A stretch of 64,000 nt of DNA from Massilia alkalitolerans DSM 17462 (GTDB taxonomy: Bacteria; Pseudomonadota; Gammaproteobacteria; Burkholderiales; Burkholderiaceae_D), in NCBI RefSeq assembly GCF_000427785.1, contig NZ_ATYR01000026.1:1-64000 (forward strand), read 5' to 3'. Below, in pieces: positions 55,011-63,806 of this stretch. The position numbers were made by a program, and so were the translations under genes. Under the pieces are notes generated by a model. It made no database searches and was not told where the DNA came from. It saw only the letters and a program-made list of their open reading frames with translations. Numbering within the stretch: the first letter of the stretch is position 1; each line of letters opens with the position of its first letter.

Positions 55011-55832
55011 ATGCAACAACCCCGCTTCACCAAAGCCGCCCTGCTCGGCCTGATCCTCGCCGGCATGTCCTTCACGGCCCAGGCGCACGACGCCTGGCTG
55101 CTGCCGAACAGCACCATGGTCGACGCCAAGGAAGCCTGGGTCACGCTCGACGCCGGCATCTCGAACCAGCTGTTCGAATTCAATCACGCCCCGCTGCGCC
55201 TGGACAACCTGACGATCACCGATCCGGACGGCGTCGCAACCAAGGCGCAGGGCGCGGTGCTGGGCAAGTACCGCAGCACGCTCGACCTGCGCCTGCCGAA
55301 GGACGGCACCTACCGCCTGTCCATCGTCAACAACAACGTGATGGGCAGCTACAAGCTGAACGGCGAGACCAAGCGCTTCCGCGGTCCGCAGGGCAGCCCG
55401 CAGGTGCAGGTGCCGGCCGGCGCCACCGAAGTGCAGACCACCAACGTGCACACCCGCCTGGAAACCTTCGTCTCGGCCAACAAGATGAACGAGACCGCCC
55501 TGAAGCCGAGCGGCGTCGGCCTCGAGCTGGTCCCGGTCACCCACCCGTCCGACCTGCGCGTCGGCGAGCCGATCCGCGTGCGCTTCCAGCTCGACGGCAA
55601 GCCGGTGGCCAGCATGCCGTTCAGCGTGGTGCCGGGCACCGCCAAGTACCGCGGCTCCTCGGGCGAACAGCGCCTGACTACCGACGCCAAGGGCGAAGCC
55701 AGCTTCACCGTGGCGGCGCCGAACATGTACTACCTGAGCGCCGCCGTGCCGCACGGCGAACGCGGCGCCCCGCAGCAGCCGGGCGCCAAGCGCTACACCT
55801 ACGCGGCCACCTTCGAAGTGCTGCCGCAGTAA
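55011..55832 (+). CDS. DUF4198 periplasmic protein
   Basis: The 273-residue product has a signal peptide (about 1-26, FTAQAHDAWLLP after cleavage) and the Ig-like DUF4198 fold typical of exported proteins linked to metal uptake. HDAWLLP at the mature start leaves an N-terminal histidine that could ligate metal. AGGAGAACACC precedes the ATG at 55011. It sits between the DUF2271 and apbE genes; a role in binding the iron substrate is inferred. Confidence 0.83.
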   Translation: MQQPRFTKAALLGLILAGMSFTAQAHDAWLLPNSTMVDAKEAWVTLDAGISNQLFEFNHAPLRLDNLTITDPDGVATKAQGAVLGKYRSTLDLRLPKDGTYRLSIVNNNVMGSYKLNGETKRFRGPQGSPQVQVPAGATEVQTTNVHTRLETFVSANKMNETALKPSGVGLELVPVTHPSDLRVGEPIRVRFQLDGKPVASMPFSVVPGTAKYRGSSGEQRLTTDAKGEASFTVAAPNMYYLSAAVPHGERGAPQQPGAKRYTYAATFEVLPQ

Positions 55833-55847
55833 GGACGGCGGGCCGGC

Positions 55848-56861
55848 ATGCAGAACCTGCGCAGCGTCCTCGTTCCCTTCGAGATCGACATGGCACTTCC
55901 TCCCGCGGGCAGCGTGCCGCGCAAGGCGGCGGGCCGTTCGATGGGCACCACCTGGTCGGCGCAGATGCTGGTCCCGCCCGGCGCGGGCCAGGGCCTGGAA
56001 GCCGCCCTGCAGCGCGAGCTGGACGAGATCGTCGCGCAGATGAGCCACTGGGAAGAAAGCTCCCTGCTCGCGCGCTACAACCGGGCGCCGGCCGGGAGCT
56101 GGCATGCGCTGCCGCCGCAGTTCTACGACGTCGCCGATCTTGCGCTGCAAGTCCATGAAGACACGGCAGGCGCCTACGACCCGGCCGCCGGAGCGCTGGT
56201 CAAGCTGTGGGGCTTCGGCCCGACCGGCCGCCATGACGGGGCCGGATTCCAGCTGCCCTCCCCCATCGAAGTCGCCAGCACCCTGGCGCGCCGGGCCAGG
56301 GCCGTCCCCCAGCTCGACCGCGCCGGGCGCCGCCTGCTGCAGCCGGGCGGCGCCGTCCTCGATTTCTCCTCGATCGCCAAGGGTTACGGCGTGGACCGCC
56401 TGGGCCTCTGCCTGGAGCGCCTCGGCGTGCGCCACTACCTGGTCGAAGTCGGCGGCGAGCTGCGCGGCGCCGGCATGAAGCCGGGCGGCGAGCCGTGGTG
56501 GGTCGAGATCGAAGGCGTGCCCGATGCGGCAGCAAGCCCGCACGCCATGGTGGCCCTGCACGGGCTGGCGGTCGCCACTTCGGGCGACTATCGCAGCTAC
56601 TTCGAGCACGGCCGGCAGCGCGCCTCGCACACGATCGACCCGCGCAGCGGCCATCCGATCGCCAACGGCGTCGCTTCCTGCACGGTCGTGGCGGGCAGCT
56701 GCATGGTGGCCGACGCGCTCTCCACCGCGCTGACCGTGATGGGCGTCGATGCGGGACTGGCCTTTGCCGATGCGCGCGGCATCGCGGGGCGCTACCTGGT
56801 TCGCCACGAGGGCGGCCTGCGCGAACATACCAGCGCCGCCTGGCGCGAGCTGCTGCAATGA
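55848..56861 (+). CDS. apbE: FAD:protein FMN transferase
   Basis: ApbE attaches FMN to a Thr of target proteins using FAD. The 337-residue product has AGRSMGTTWSAQM, the FAD-binding LDFSSIAKGYGVDRL, EVGGELRGAG, SHTIDPRSGHPIANGVASCT and a late magnesium aspartate region (VADALSTALTVMG). It is unusual in lacking any recognisable signal peptide or lipobox: the N-terminus is MQNLRSVLVPFEIDMALPP. There is no room for an upstream start because the DUF4198 stop lies 16 bp away. Its target is probably the DUF2271 protein. Confidence 0.92.
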   Translation: MQNLRSVLVPFEIDMALPPAGSVPRKAAGRSMGTTWSAQMLVPPGAGQGLEAALQRELDEIVAQMSHWEESSLLARYNRAPAGSWHALPPQFYDVADLALQVHEDTAGAYDPAAGALVKLWGFGPTGRHDGAGFQLPSPIEVASTLARRARAVPQLDRAGRRLLQPGGAVLDFSSIAKGYGVDRLGLCLERLGVRHYLVEVGGELRGAGMKPGGEPWWVEIEGVPDAAASPHAMVALHGLAVATSGDYRSYFEHGRQRASHTIDPRSGHPIANGVASCTVVAGSCMVADALSTALTVMGVDAGLAFADARGIAGRYLVRHEGGLREHTSAAWRELLQ

Positions 56862-58204
56862 TGCTCACCATCGATCCGGTACGCTGGGGCGGCGCCCTTG
56901 CCCTGTCGGGCGGCTACCTCGCGATGTGCTTCGCGATATGGCGCGCCCGCGCGAGCGCCCGCAAGACCACCGCCACGGGCGAGGCCGACTGGCTGGTGGT
57001 CCACGCCAGCCAGACCGGCAGCGCCGAATACCTGGCCGAACAGACCGCGGCCACCTTGAGGACGGGCGGCCTGTCGGCGCGCGCGGCCTGCATGTCGGCG
57101 CTCGACCCGGACACGCTGTCGAAGGCCGGCCGCATCCTGTTCGTCGCCAGCACCTATGGCGAGGGCGACGCCCCCGACAGCGCCGCGCGTTTCGCCGGCG
57201 TGACCATGGGTGCTGCGCCCGATCTGTCACACCTGCATTACGCGGTGCTGGCGCTGGGCGACAGCAGCTACACGAATTACTGCGGCTTCGGCCGTGCGTT
57301 GGACGACTGGCTGGCCGCGCACGGCGCCACGGCGCTGTTCGAACGCATCGACGTCGACCGCGGCAACCCCGCCGCGCTGGCCGCATGGCAGCACCACATC
57401 GGCCGCCTGGCCGGCACCAGCGACGCACCGGACTGGGAAGCCCCGAGCTACGGCGAGTGGCGCATCGCAGGGCGCGAGCTCGCCAATCCGGGCAGCGCCG
57501 GCGCCCCACTGTACCGCATCGCACTGATCCCGGTCGACGCCGCGCTGCCGGCGTGGGAAGCCGGCGACCTGGCCCAGGTCAGCGCTCCGGCTGACCCGGA
57601 ACATCCGCGTGAATACTCGATTGCGTCCCTGCCTTCCGAAGGCCGGCTGGAACTACTGGTGCGCCTGCAGCGGCGCGAGGACGGCAGCCTGGGCGCGGCA
57701 TCGGGCTGGCTGTGCGAGACGGCTTCGCCGGACGAGGTGATCCGCCTGCGCATCCGCGCGCATGCGCGCTTCCGCCTGAACGGCAATGCCGCACGCCCCC
57801 TGATTGCGATCGGCAACGGCAGCGGGCTGGCCGGGCTGCGGGCGCTGCTCAAGTCGCGCGTCGATGACGGGAAAGGCGACAACTGGCTGCTGTTCGGCGA
57901 ACGCAATGCTGCCCACGACTTCCTGTGCCGCGACGAGCTGCAGGGATGGCTGGCGTCAGGCGGCCTGGCCCGGCTCGACCTCGCCTTCTCGCGCGATCAG
58001 GCGGCGCCGCGCTATGTGCAGCACCTGGTGCGCGAGCATGCGCAAACGCTGCGCAGCTGGGTCGACCAGGGAGCGGCGATCTACGTGTGCGGCAGCCTGC
58101 AGGGAATGGCGGGCGGCGTGCACGAGGCGCTGACGGAAGTCTTGGGCGTGGAGATGCTGGATGCGCTCACGGCCGAAGGACGCTACCGCAGGGATGTTTA
58201 TTAA
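56858..58204 (+). CDS. membrane-anchored flavodoxin/FNR-type reductase
   Basis: The 448-residue product has an N-terminal membrane helix (about 11-29) and a flavodoxin domain (VVHASQTGSAEYLAEQTA at 47-64, then VASTYGEGDAPDSA and LALGDSSYTNYCGFGRALD). An FAD domain (EHPREYSIASLP, RxYS motif) and an NAD(P) domain (IGNGSGLAGLRALL, YVCGSLQGMAGGVHEAL) follow, with C-terminal tyrosine. This is the sulfite-reductase-flavoprotein/CPR layout. It would pass electrons from NADPH to the PepSY protein. The ATG overlaps the apbE stop (ATGA). Confidence 0.88.
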   Translation: MMLTIDPVRWGGALALSGGYLAMCFAIWRARASARKTTATGEADWLVVHASQTGSAEYLAEQTAATLRTGGLSARAACMSALDPDTLSKAGRILFVASTYGEGDAPDSAARFAGVTMGAAPDLSHLHYAVLALGDSSYTNYCGFGRALDDWLAAHGATALFERIDVDRGNPAALAAWQHHIGRLAGTSDAPDWEAPSYGEWRIAGRELANPGSAGAPLYRIALIPVDAALPAWEAGDLAQVSAPADPEHPREYSIASLPSEGRLELLVRLQRREDGSLGAASGWLCETASPDEVIRLRIRAHARFRLNGNAARPLIAIGNGSGLAGLRALLKSRVDDGKGDNWLLFGERNAAHDFLCRDELQGWLASGGLARLDLAFSRDQAAPRYVQHLVREHAQTLRSWVDQGAAIYVCGSLQGMAGGVHEALTEVLGVEMLDALTAEGRYRRDVY

Positions 58205-58317
58205 GTAGGGTGGGCAAGTTTCTTGCCCACGCGGCGATACGTAGTGCCTCCGCTTTCGTGCCGGATGATCTTGCTGCCGTCTACCACCGCGTGGGCGGGC
58301 AAACCCGCCCACGCTAC
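58205..58317. repeat. composite inverted repeat R4 (about 113 bp)
   Basis: Ends GTAGGGTGGGCAAGT and CCGCCCACGCTAC are inverted. The element begins directly after the stop of the reductase gene and ends three bases before the stop of the convergent KGG gene. Its core (starting GATAcGTaGtG) resembles that of R1. Confidence 0.88.
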
Positions 58318-58320
58318 GAT

Positions 58321-58680
58321 TTACTTCTGGTTCTTGTGGCTCTGCGAGCCAGCCTTGGCGTGCTGCTCGGGCGAGCCGCCGCGGGTGTTGCCGCCGCTTG
58401 CCTGATTGCTGCCACGACCGCCACCACTTTGCTGGTTGCCGCCCTGGCCGCCACTCTGCTGGCCGCCACCGCCGCCGTGGCTCATCGAGCCGGCACGGCG
58501 TGCTTCTTCCGAGGTGAATTCGTGGGCATTACCCGATGCGTGCGCAGCACGCCCGCCTTCGCTGGCGATCTCGCGCTGGCGTTGCGGATCCATCGAGGCG
58601 AAACCGCGGTTGCTGGTGTCGCCGCTCTGCTGGTTGCCGCCCTGCTTGCCTTTGTTGCCGCCTTGGTTATTCGATGCCAT
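58321..58680 (-). CDS. KGG/Con-10-type stress protein
   Basis: The 119-residue product MASNNQGGNKGKQGGNQQ is low in hydrophobic residues. It has the motif GFASMDPQRQREIASEGGRAA (about 26-46) and EEARRAG, typical of the GsiB/Con-10 KGG family of stress-induced hydrophilic proteins. The C-terminal half is Gly/Gln/Ser-rich repeats (GGNQQSGG). The ATG at 58680 has a perfect AGGAGGT. In other bacteria such proteins rise in stationary phase under sigma-S-type control. Confidence 0.85.
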   Translation of the reverse strand: MASNNQGGNKGKQGGNQQSGDTSNRGFASMDPQRQREIASEGGRAAHASGNAHEFTSEEARRAGSMSHGGGGGQQSGGQGGNQQSGGGRGSNQASGGNTRGGSPEQHAKAGSQSHKNQK

Positions 58681-58939
58681 AGTTACCTCCTGTTCATCGT
58701 TTAAAGCATCAGCCGGAAGTGGCTGAGACAGATCCATCCTAACCACGGCGAGCGCGGCAGACCACCCAAAACCGGCAACAGTCTTGTAGGACCAGACCTT
58801 GCCAGCTCTGGCGTCTTATCTGTCAGACTAAGAGAAATGGCTTTTGTGGTTTTGCCATCACTAGAATAGGATGATCGTTCGCCACCTTTTATTGAGAATA
58901 AAAAATCTCTTTCATGTAGTCCGACACTGACTCGCCATT

Positions 58940-60508
58940 GTGAAATTTTCCATCGGTCACCGCCTATTCTTCTCGGTCCTGCTTGCCATCCTCGCGGTGG
59001 CGGCCAGCGCCGTTTACCTGCTGCGCCAGAACGTGCTGGCGAGTTTCGGCGACTACGCCGTCGGCATCGAACTCGACCGCCTGGGCGAACTGTCGGACAG
59101 CCTGGCGACACGCTACCGGGCCCAGGGCGGCTGGCAATTCCTGCCCGCTGGCGATGCACGGCACGGCTGGATTGCGCAGGAACTGGTGCGCCTGCAGGAC
59201 CAACGCGAGCGCCGGGCTCTGGCCGTACCGCCGGCGCCCGAGTTGCCGGCGGCTCCCTTGCCACCGGCAGCGCCGGAACGCGCCAGCGCCCCGGCCGCGC
59301 CGGTGGACGGCGCCGTTCCGCCTGCGCCACCGGCTCCGCCCGCTCCTCCCGCGCCACCGGCGCTGCCCCTGGCTCCGCCACACCTGGACGCGCCGCGTGC
59401 CGATGGCGTCACCTACGACCTGCACCAGCGCGTCACCCTGCTCGACGCGAAGGGCGCCTACCTGGCTGGGCGCGTGCCCGGCGATCTTCCGCTGGTCGAC
59501 CGTGCCATCGAGGTCGGCGGCCGCACGATTGGCTACCTTGGCGTGCTGCCCAGCCAGCGGCCGAGCGATGCGATGGCCTTCGCCTTCCTGGAACAGCTGC
59601 GCAGCAGCCTGTGGCCGATCGTCGCCGCGGCCGTCGCCCTGAGCGCGCTTGCCGCCGTGCTGCTGGCGCGCCACTTCCGCCAGCCGATCGAACGCCTGGC
59701 CGAGGGCGCCGGCGCGCTGGCCGGCGGCCGCTACGGGGTACGCCTGCCAAGCACCCGCAGCGACGAACTGGGCGAGCTGGCGCGCCACTTCAACGCCCTG
59801 GCGCAGCAGCTGGAAAGCGCGGAAGGAGCGCGCCGCCAGTGGGTGGCCGATACCTCGCACGAGCTGCGCACCCCGCTGGCCGTGCTGCGCGCCCAGCTCG
59901 AGGCCCTGCAGGACGGCGTGCGCAGCGCCACGCCCGAGACCGTCGAGTCCATGCTGCGCCAGGTGCTGGCCCTGAACAAGCTGATCGACGAGCTGTATGC
60001 GCTGGCGCGCGCCGACATTGGGGCGCTCGACTGCAAGCCGGTCCCGCTCGACCTGTGGGAGCTCGCCAGCGCCCATGCGCAAGGCTTCGCCGCGCGCCTG
60101 CAGGCGGCCGGGCTGGCCTTCGAGCCGGGCGCCGCCCCTGCGCGCAGCCGCGTGCTGGCCGACCCGGACCGCCTGCGCCAGGTGCTGGACAACCTGTTCG
60201 AGAACAGCCTGCGGTATACGGCTGCGGGCGGGCGCATCGCGCTCCATGCGCATGCCGACGCCAGCTGCCTGCACCTCGTCATCGACGACAGCGCCCCCGG
60301 CGTGCCGGACGATGCCCTGGCGCGCCTGGCCGAACGCTTCTACCGCGTCGACGCCTCGCGCAGCCGGGCCCATGGCGGCGCCGGGCTCGGCCTGGCGCTC
60401 TGCCGGCGCCTGCTCGAAGCCCAGGGCGGCAGCCTGGCCTTCGCCCACTCGCCGCTCGGCGGCCTGCGCGTGACGCTGTCCCTGCCGCTGGCGCGAGGCG
60501 CCGCATGA
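58940..60508 (+). CDS. sensor histidine kinase with proline-rich periplasmic loop
   Basis: The 522-residue membrane kinase starts with GTG. It has a first helix (about 8-28), a periplasmic loop of about 190 residues with a Pro/Ala-rich stretch (about 95-150, runs of APPAPPAPPAP), a second helix (about 230-250), HAMP, HisKA (DTSHELRTPLAVLRAQLEAL) and HATPase_c (DNLFENSLRYTA, GGAGLGLALCRRLL). BaeS-like. It overlaps the response-regulator gene by four bases (ATGA). Confidence 0.92.
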   Translation: MKFSIGHRLFFSVLLAILAVAASAVYLLRQNVLASFGDYAVGIELDRLGELSDSLATRYRAQGGWQFLPAGDARHGWIAQELVRLQDQRERRALAVPPAPELPAAPLPPAAPERASAPAAPVDGAVPPAPPAPPAPPAPPALPLAPPHLDAPRADGVTYDLHQRVTLLDAKGAYLAGRVPGDLPLVDRAIEVGGRTIGYLGVLPSQRPSDAMAFAFLEQLRSSLWPIVAAAVALSALAAVLLARHFRQPIERLAEGAGALAGGRYGVRLPSTRSDELGELARHFNALAQQLESAEGARRQWVADTSHELRTPLAVLRAQLEALQDGVRSATPETVESMLRQVLALNKLIDELYALARADIGALDCKPVPLDLWELASAHAQGFAARLQAAGLAFEPGAAPARSRVLADPDRLRQVLDNLFENSLRYTAAGGRIALHAHADASCLHLVIDDSAPGVPDDALARLAERFYRVDASRSRAHGGAGLGLALCRRLLEAQGGSLAFAHSPLGGLRVTLSLPLARGAA

Positions 60509-61167
60509 GCCAGTCCATCATGATCGTGGAAGACGAACCCGAACTGGCCGCGCTGGTCGCCGACTACGCGCGCGCTTCCGGCTATGCGCCGCAGGTCTTC
60601 GGGGACGGCCGCGAGGCACTGGCCGCGATCCGCGCGCACCCGCCCGCCCTGGTCGTGCTCGACCTGATGCTGCCGGGCCTCGACGGCCTGTCGCTGTGCC
60701 GCACGCTGCGCGCGTCGGGCGACCTGCCGGTGATCATGGTAACCGCGCGGGTCGAGGAGATCGACCGCCTGCTCGGCCTGGAAGCCGGCGCCGACGACTA
60801 CCTGTGCAAGCCCTTCAGCCCGCGCGAACTGATGGCCCGCATCAAGGCCATCCTGCGCCGCGCGGGCCCGGCAGAACCCCGGCGCGTGCTGGCCATCGAC
60901 GAGGGCGCGCGCCGCATCGCGATCCACGGCCGGCAGCTCGACCTGACCCCGACCGAATTCGCGATCCTGGCGGCGCTGGCGCGGCGCCCGGGGCAGGTGT
61001 TCTCGCGCGCCCAGCTGCTCGATGCCGCCCGTGCCGACAGCCTGGACGCCACCGACCGCGCCATCGACAGCCACATCAAGAACCTGCGGCGCAAGATCGA
61101 GGCCGCCGCGCCGGGGCTGGAAGCGATCCGCTCGATCTACGGGCTCGGCTACCGCTGCGACCTCTAG
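60505..61167 (+). CDS. OmpR/PhoB-family response regulator
   Basis: The 220-residue product has a receiver domain (IMIVEDEPELAALVADYARA; phospho-aspartate in VVLDLMLPGLDG; lysine in YLCKPFSPRELMARIKA). Its winged-helix domain contains LTPTEFAILAALARRPG, SHIKNLRRKIEA and YGLGYRCDL. It is the partner of the preceding kinase by overlap of the start codon with its stop. BaeR is the closest layout. It may control the exported proline-rich gene that follows. Confidence 0.93.
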   Translation: MSQSIMIVEDEPELAALVADYARASGYAPQVFGDGREALAAIRAHPPALVVLDLMLPGLDGLSLCRTLRASGDLPVIMVTARVEEIDRLLGLEAGADDYLCKPFSPRELMARIKAILRRAGPAEPRRVLAIDEGARRIAIHGRQLDLTPTEFAILAALARRPGQVFSRAQLLDAARADSLDATDRAIDSHIKNLRRKIEAAAPGLEAIRSIYGLGYRCDL

Positions 61168-61256
61168 CTCGGCGCTCCATCATTTCTCCACATTTGGCAT
61201 GCAGGATGCAACCATGGCCCGCCGCATGGCGCGGGCCGCTGCCAAGGGAGACCATC

Positions 61257-61712
61257 ATGCATACGAAAAACAAGGCGATTGCCGCCATCGCCCTGCTGGG
61301 CTTGCTCACCGGCGGCGCCCAGGCGGGCGTCCACGTTCATTACAAGTGCGAGTCGACCGCGAAGGGAAAATGCCCGCCGCCGCCGGCCCCGCCCACCCCG
61401 CCTGCGCCCCCGGCTCCTCCTGCCCCGCCGGCGCCGCCCGAGCTCCCGGACGAGCGGGTCACCGGCATCGCCCCGCCGGCCCTGCCGTCCATGCCCGCGA
61501 TGCCCGCGATCCCGGCCCCGCCGGCGCCGCCGCCGCCGCCGCCGCCCCTGCCCGAGGTGCCGGAAGCCGCCCACGCCGCCTGCGCCGGCAAGGCCGTGGG
61601 CACCCGCATCAAGCACGTGCTGCGGCCAGGCGAGACCATGACCGGCGTGTGCATCAGGGAAAATGGCAAGAACATATTCGACCTGCGGGAATATCGGCTC
61701 CACGATCGATAG
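61257..61712 (+). CDS. secreted proline-rich protein of unknown function
   Basis: The 151-residue product has a signal peptide (about 1-23, LLTGGAQAG) and a Cys-containing start (HVHYKCESTAKGKC). Two proline-rich tracts follow (PPAPPAPPAPPAPPE; PPAPPPPPPPLPE), then a C-terminal part with AACAGKAVGTRIKH and TMTGVCIRENGKNIF. Four cysteines suggest disulfides in the periplasm. No known family. The periplasmic loop of the kinase two genes upstream has the same kind of PPAPPAP tract. Confidence 0.75.
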   Translation: MHTKNKAIAAIALLGLLTGGAQAGVHVHYKCESTAKGKCPPPPAPPTPPAPPAPPAPPAPPELPDERVTGIAPPALPSMPAMPAIPAPPAPPPPPPPLPEVPEAAHAACAGKAVGTRIKHVLRPGETMTGVCIRENGKNIFDLREYRLHDR

Positions 61713-61765
61713 CAATCGAATGGCGGACAGCGGGTCTAGATCATTTACCGTTCTTCCAGATTGAT

Positions 61766-61791
61766 GCAGAACTAACCGTGGCTAATTCTGC
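61766..61791 (-). ncRNA. hairpin at tnpB 3' end, possible omega-RNA scaffold part
   Basis: Read on the minus strand, GCAGAATTAGCC-AC-GGTTAGTTCTGC forms a 12-bp stem with two G-U pairs that contains the tnpB stop codon. In IS200/IS605 elements the omega RNA lies across the 3' end of tnpB and the right end of the element. The element end and guide boundary are not visible to me. Confidence 0.45.
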
Positions 61792-62998
61792 TACTGAATT
61801 CCTGCTTCGCTGGGGCCGGTTTCGCCTCGCGCTTACGTGCGAGGCCAGCGCCTTCCCCTCGGCAGGCAGAAGCGGTGAAACTCACCGCCATGTTCTTCAG
61901 ATTAATAGCCGCGTTCACGTCTCGATCATGTGATGTCCCACAAATCGAACAGCTCCACTTCCGAGTGAACAAGTCAAGCGTTTCCAGCCTATGTCCGCAA
62001 CAGGAGCACAATTTGCTGCTCGGAAACCAACGATCCGCCAGCACCAAATGACCACCACGCCAAGCCGCCTTGTACTCAAGCTGACGGCGCAACTCACGAA
62101 AACCCATATCGGCGATGGCGCGCGCCAAACGCCCATTGGCTAACATGCCCTTGACGCACAGGTCTTCGATGCCGATCGTGTAGAAACGGCGTGTGATACT
62201 TGTGCTGAGTTGATGCAAGCTGTTACGACGAACATTCGCGATCTTGGCGTACAGTCTGGCCAGTTTCAGCCTTGCCTTGGTCCTGTTGCGCGAACCTATT
62301 ACCTTGCGAGCCAAAGCGCGTGACAGGCGGCGCAAGCGCTTAAGCAATGTATTCATCGCTTTAGGGCCAAGGAACTTCTCGCCTGTCGATAATGTCGCCA
62401 GTGTCTTGATGCCCAGGTCCACTCCCACCGCATCTTGGCTTTCGGAAGGTGGCAACGGTGGACTCTCGGCCTCGACGGTAATGCTGACGTACCACTGGTC
62501 TGCAACGCGTGAGATCGAGGCCGATATTATCCGGCCTGTAAAACGCAAGGCTTCGCGCATCCGCACCCATCCCAGCTTCGGGATGCGAATACGTCGCTGC
62601 TCAACACTGAACTGGTCATTACTTAGACTAAACCGATCGTCTTGACCTTTCTTCCGAAATACCGGGTACTCGGCACGCTTAGCGAAGAAATTTTCGAATG
62701 CACGTCCTAGCTGCATAATGGCTATCTGAGGTGCATTTTTCGTCACCTCGAGCATCCAAGGAAAGGTGTTGCGCTTGATTGCATTGAGCTTGCGCCGCAA
62801 GGCCGCCTCGGAAGGCTTAGGTAGTGACGGGTCAAGCTTGCATGCTTCGTACTGTTTTGTCCATTCGGCCAGCGCCCAGTTGTACGCAAATCGCGCAGTC
62901 CCGGCCGCACGTGCCAAGTACGAAGCCTGCACATTATTTGGTACGAGCCGGATGAGGTGCGCTGCAAACACGATGCGTCTCCCTAGCGTTTCTGCCAC
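61772..62998 (-). mobile_element. tnpB: stand-alone TnpB (IS200/IS605, IS1341-type), intact
   Basis: The 408-residue product is a full-length TnpB, an RNA-guided nuclease relative of Cas12. It begins with FAAHLIRLVPNN. The RuvC residues are present: aspartate in GVDLGIKTLAT, glutamate in IGIEDLCVKGM, aspartate in SHDRDVNAAINL. A zinc finger has CSCCG and CSICG. The start is GTG at 62998. No tnpA transposase is nearby. It lies between the proline-rich gene and the BlaI-like gene. Both flanks (61713-61771 and 62999-63155) are AT-richer than neighbouring genes, which fits an insertion. Confidence 0.9.
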
Positions 62999-63155
62999 CG
63001 CTCGGCCTTGATTAGCGCGAGTCTGCGTTTGGAATAACGCTACGGTAGTAAACTAGTCGAGTAACCAGAAACCTTGATAGTACCAACGAGGGGAAAGTTC
63101 CTTCATGTTGAGTCAGACCGTGTAGAGTTGAGCAAGTTTTATTTTTGTTTAAGCT

Positions 63156-63548
63156 ATGAGCACTCCCGACGATCCCGCCAAGCCGACCCCGTCCGAACTG
63201 GAAATGCTGCGCCTGCTGTGGCAGCTCGGCCCCGCCACTGCCCGCCAGGTGCACGAAGCCGCGCTCGCAACGCGGCCCGACATGGCCTATGCCAATGTGC
63301 TGCGGCTGCTGCAGATGATGCACGCCAAGGGTCTTCTGACCCGCGACGAGAGCGCGCGCGCCCACGTGTACGCGCCGGCCCAGCCGCAGGACCGGCACCA
63401 GGCCGGCCTGATCAAGGACCTGATCCACAAGGCCTTCTCCGGCTCGGGCAAGGAGCTGGTGCTGGCCGCGCTGCGTGGCCACGTCAGCAAGAAGGAACGC
63501 GAGGAAATCCAGCAGATCCTGAACGGCGAGACCGGGCGCAAGGAATGA
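63156..63548 (+). CDS. BlaI/MecI/CopY family transcriptional repressor
   Basis: The 130-residue regulator has the winged helix of the BlaI family (PTPSELEMLRLLWQLGPATARQVHE, then MAYANVLRLLQMMHAKGLL) and a dimerising C-terminal part. BlaI proteins are normally encoded with a BlaR1/M56 metalloprotease sensor. Here the next gene is the small Cys-rich protein, whose start overlaps the stop by four bases. The target is unknown. Confidence 0.88.
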   Translation: MSTPDDPAKPTPSELEMLRLLWQLGPATARQVHEAALATRPDMAYANVLRLLQMMHAKGLLTRDESARAHVYAPAQPQDRHQAGLIKDLIHKAFSGSGKELVLAALRGHVSKKEREEIQQILNGETGRKE

Positions 63549-63721
63549 GCACGCCGTCGCCGCGTCCGGTTCCACCGGTGCAGCCCGAACTCGAGGACTG
63601 CTGCCGCAGCGGCTGCGTGCCCTGTGTCTTCGACCTCTACGAGGAAGCATTGGCACGCTACGAGCGGGAACTTGCCGCATGGGAAGCTGCCACGCAATCG
63701 CCGTCGCCGCCGGCCTCCTGA
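63545..63721 (+). CDS. oxidoreductase-like (Oxidored-like domain) small protein
   Basis: The 58-residue product has the core CCRSGCVPCVFDLYEEALARY, matching the short domain found at the N-terminus of some oxidoreductase-like proteins, with four cysteines that could bind metal. The ATG overlaps the BlaI gene stop (ATGA). Confidence 0.8.
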   Translation: MSTPSPRPVPPVQPELEDCCRSGCVPCVFDLYEEALARYERELAAWEAATQSPSPPAS

Positions 63722-63806
63722 GCGGCCTGCGGTAGCGCACGCTTGAAAATCAAGACCTTAACGTTTTGATTACAATGAACCCATCGGTGTTGTGCATGGA
63801 GACGAT

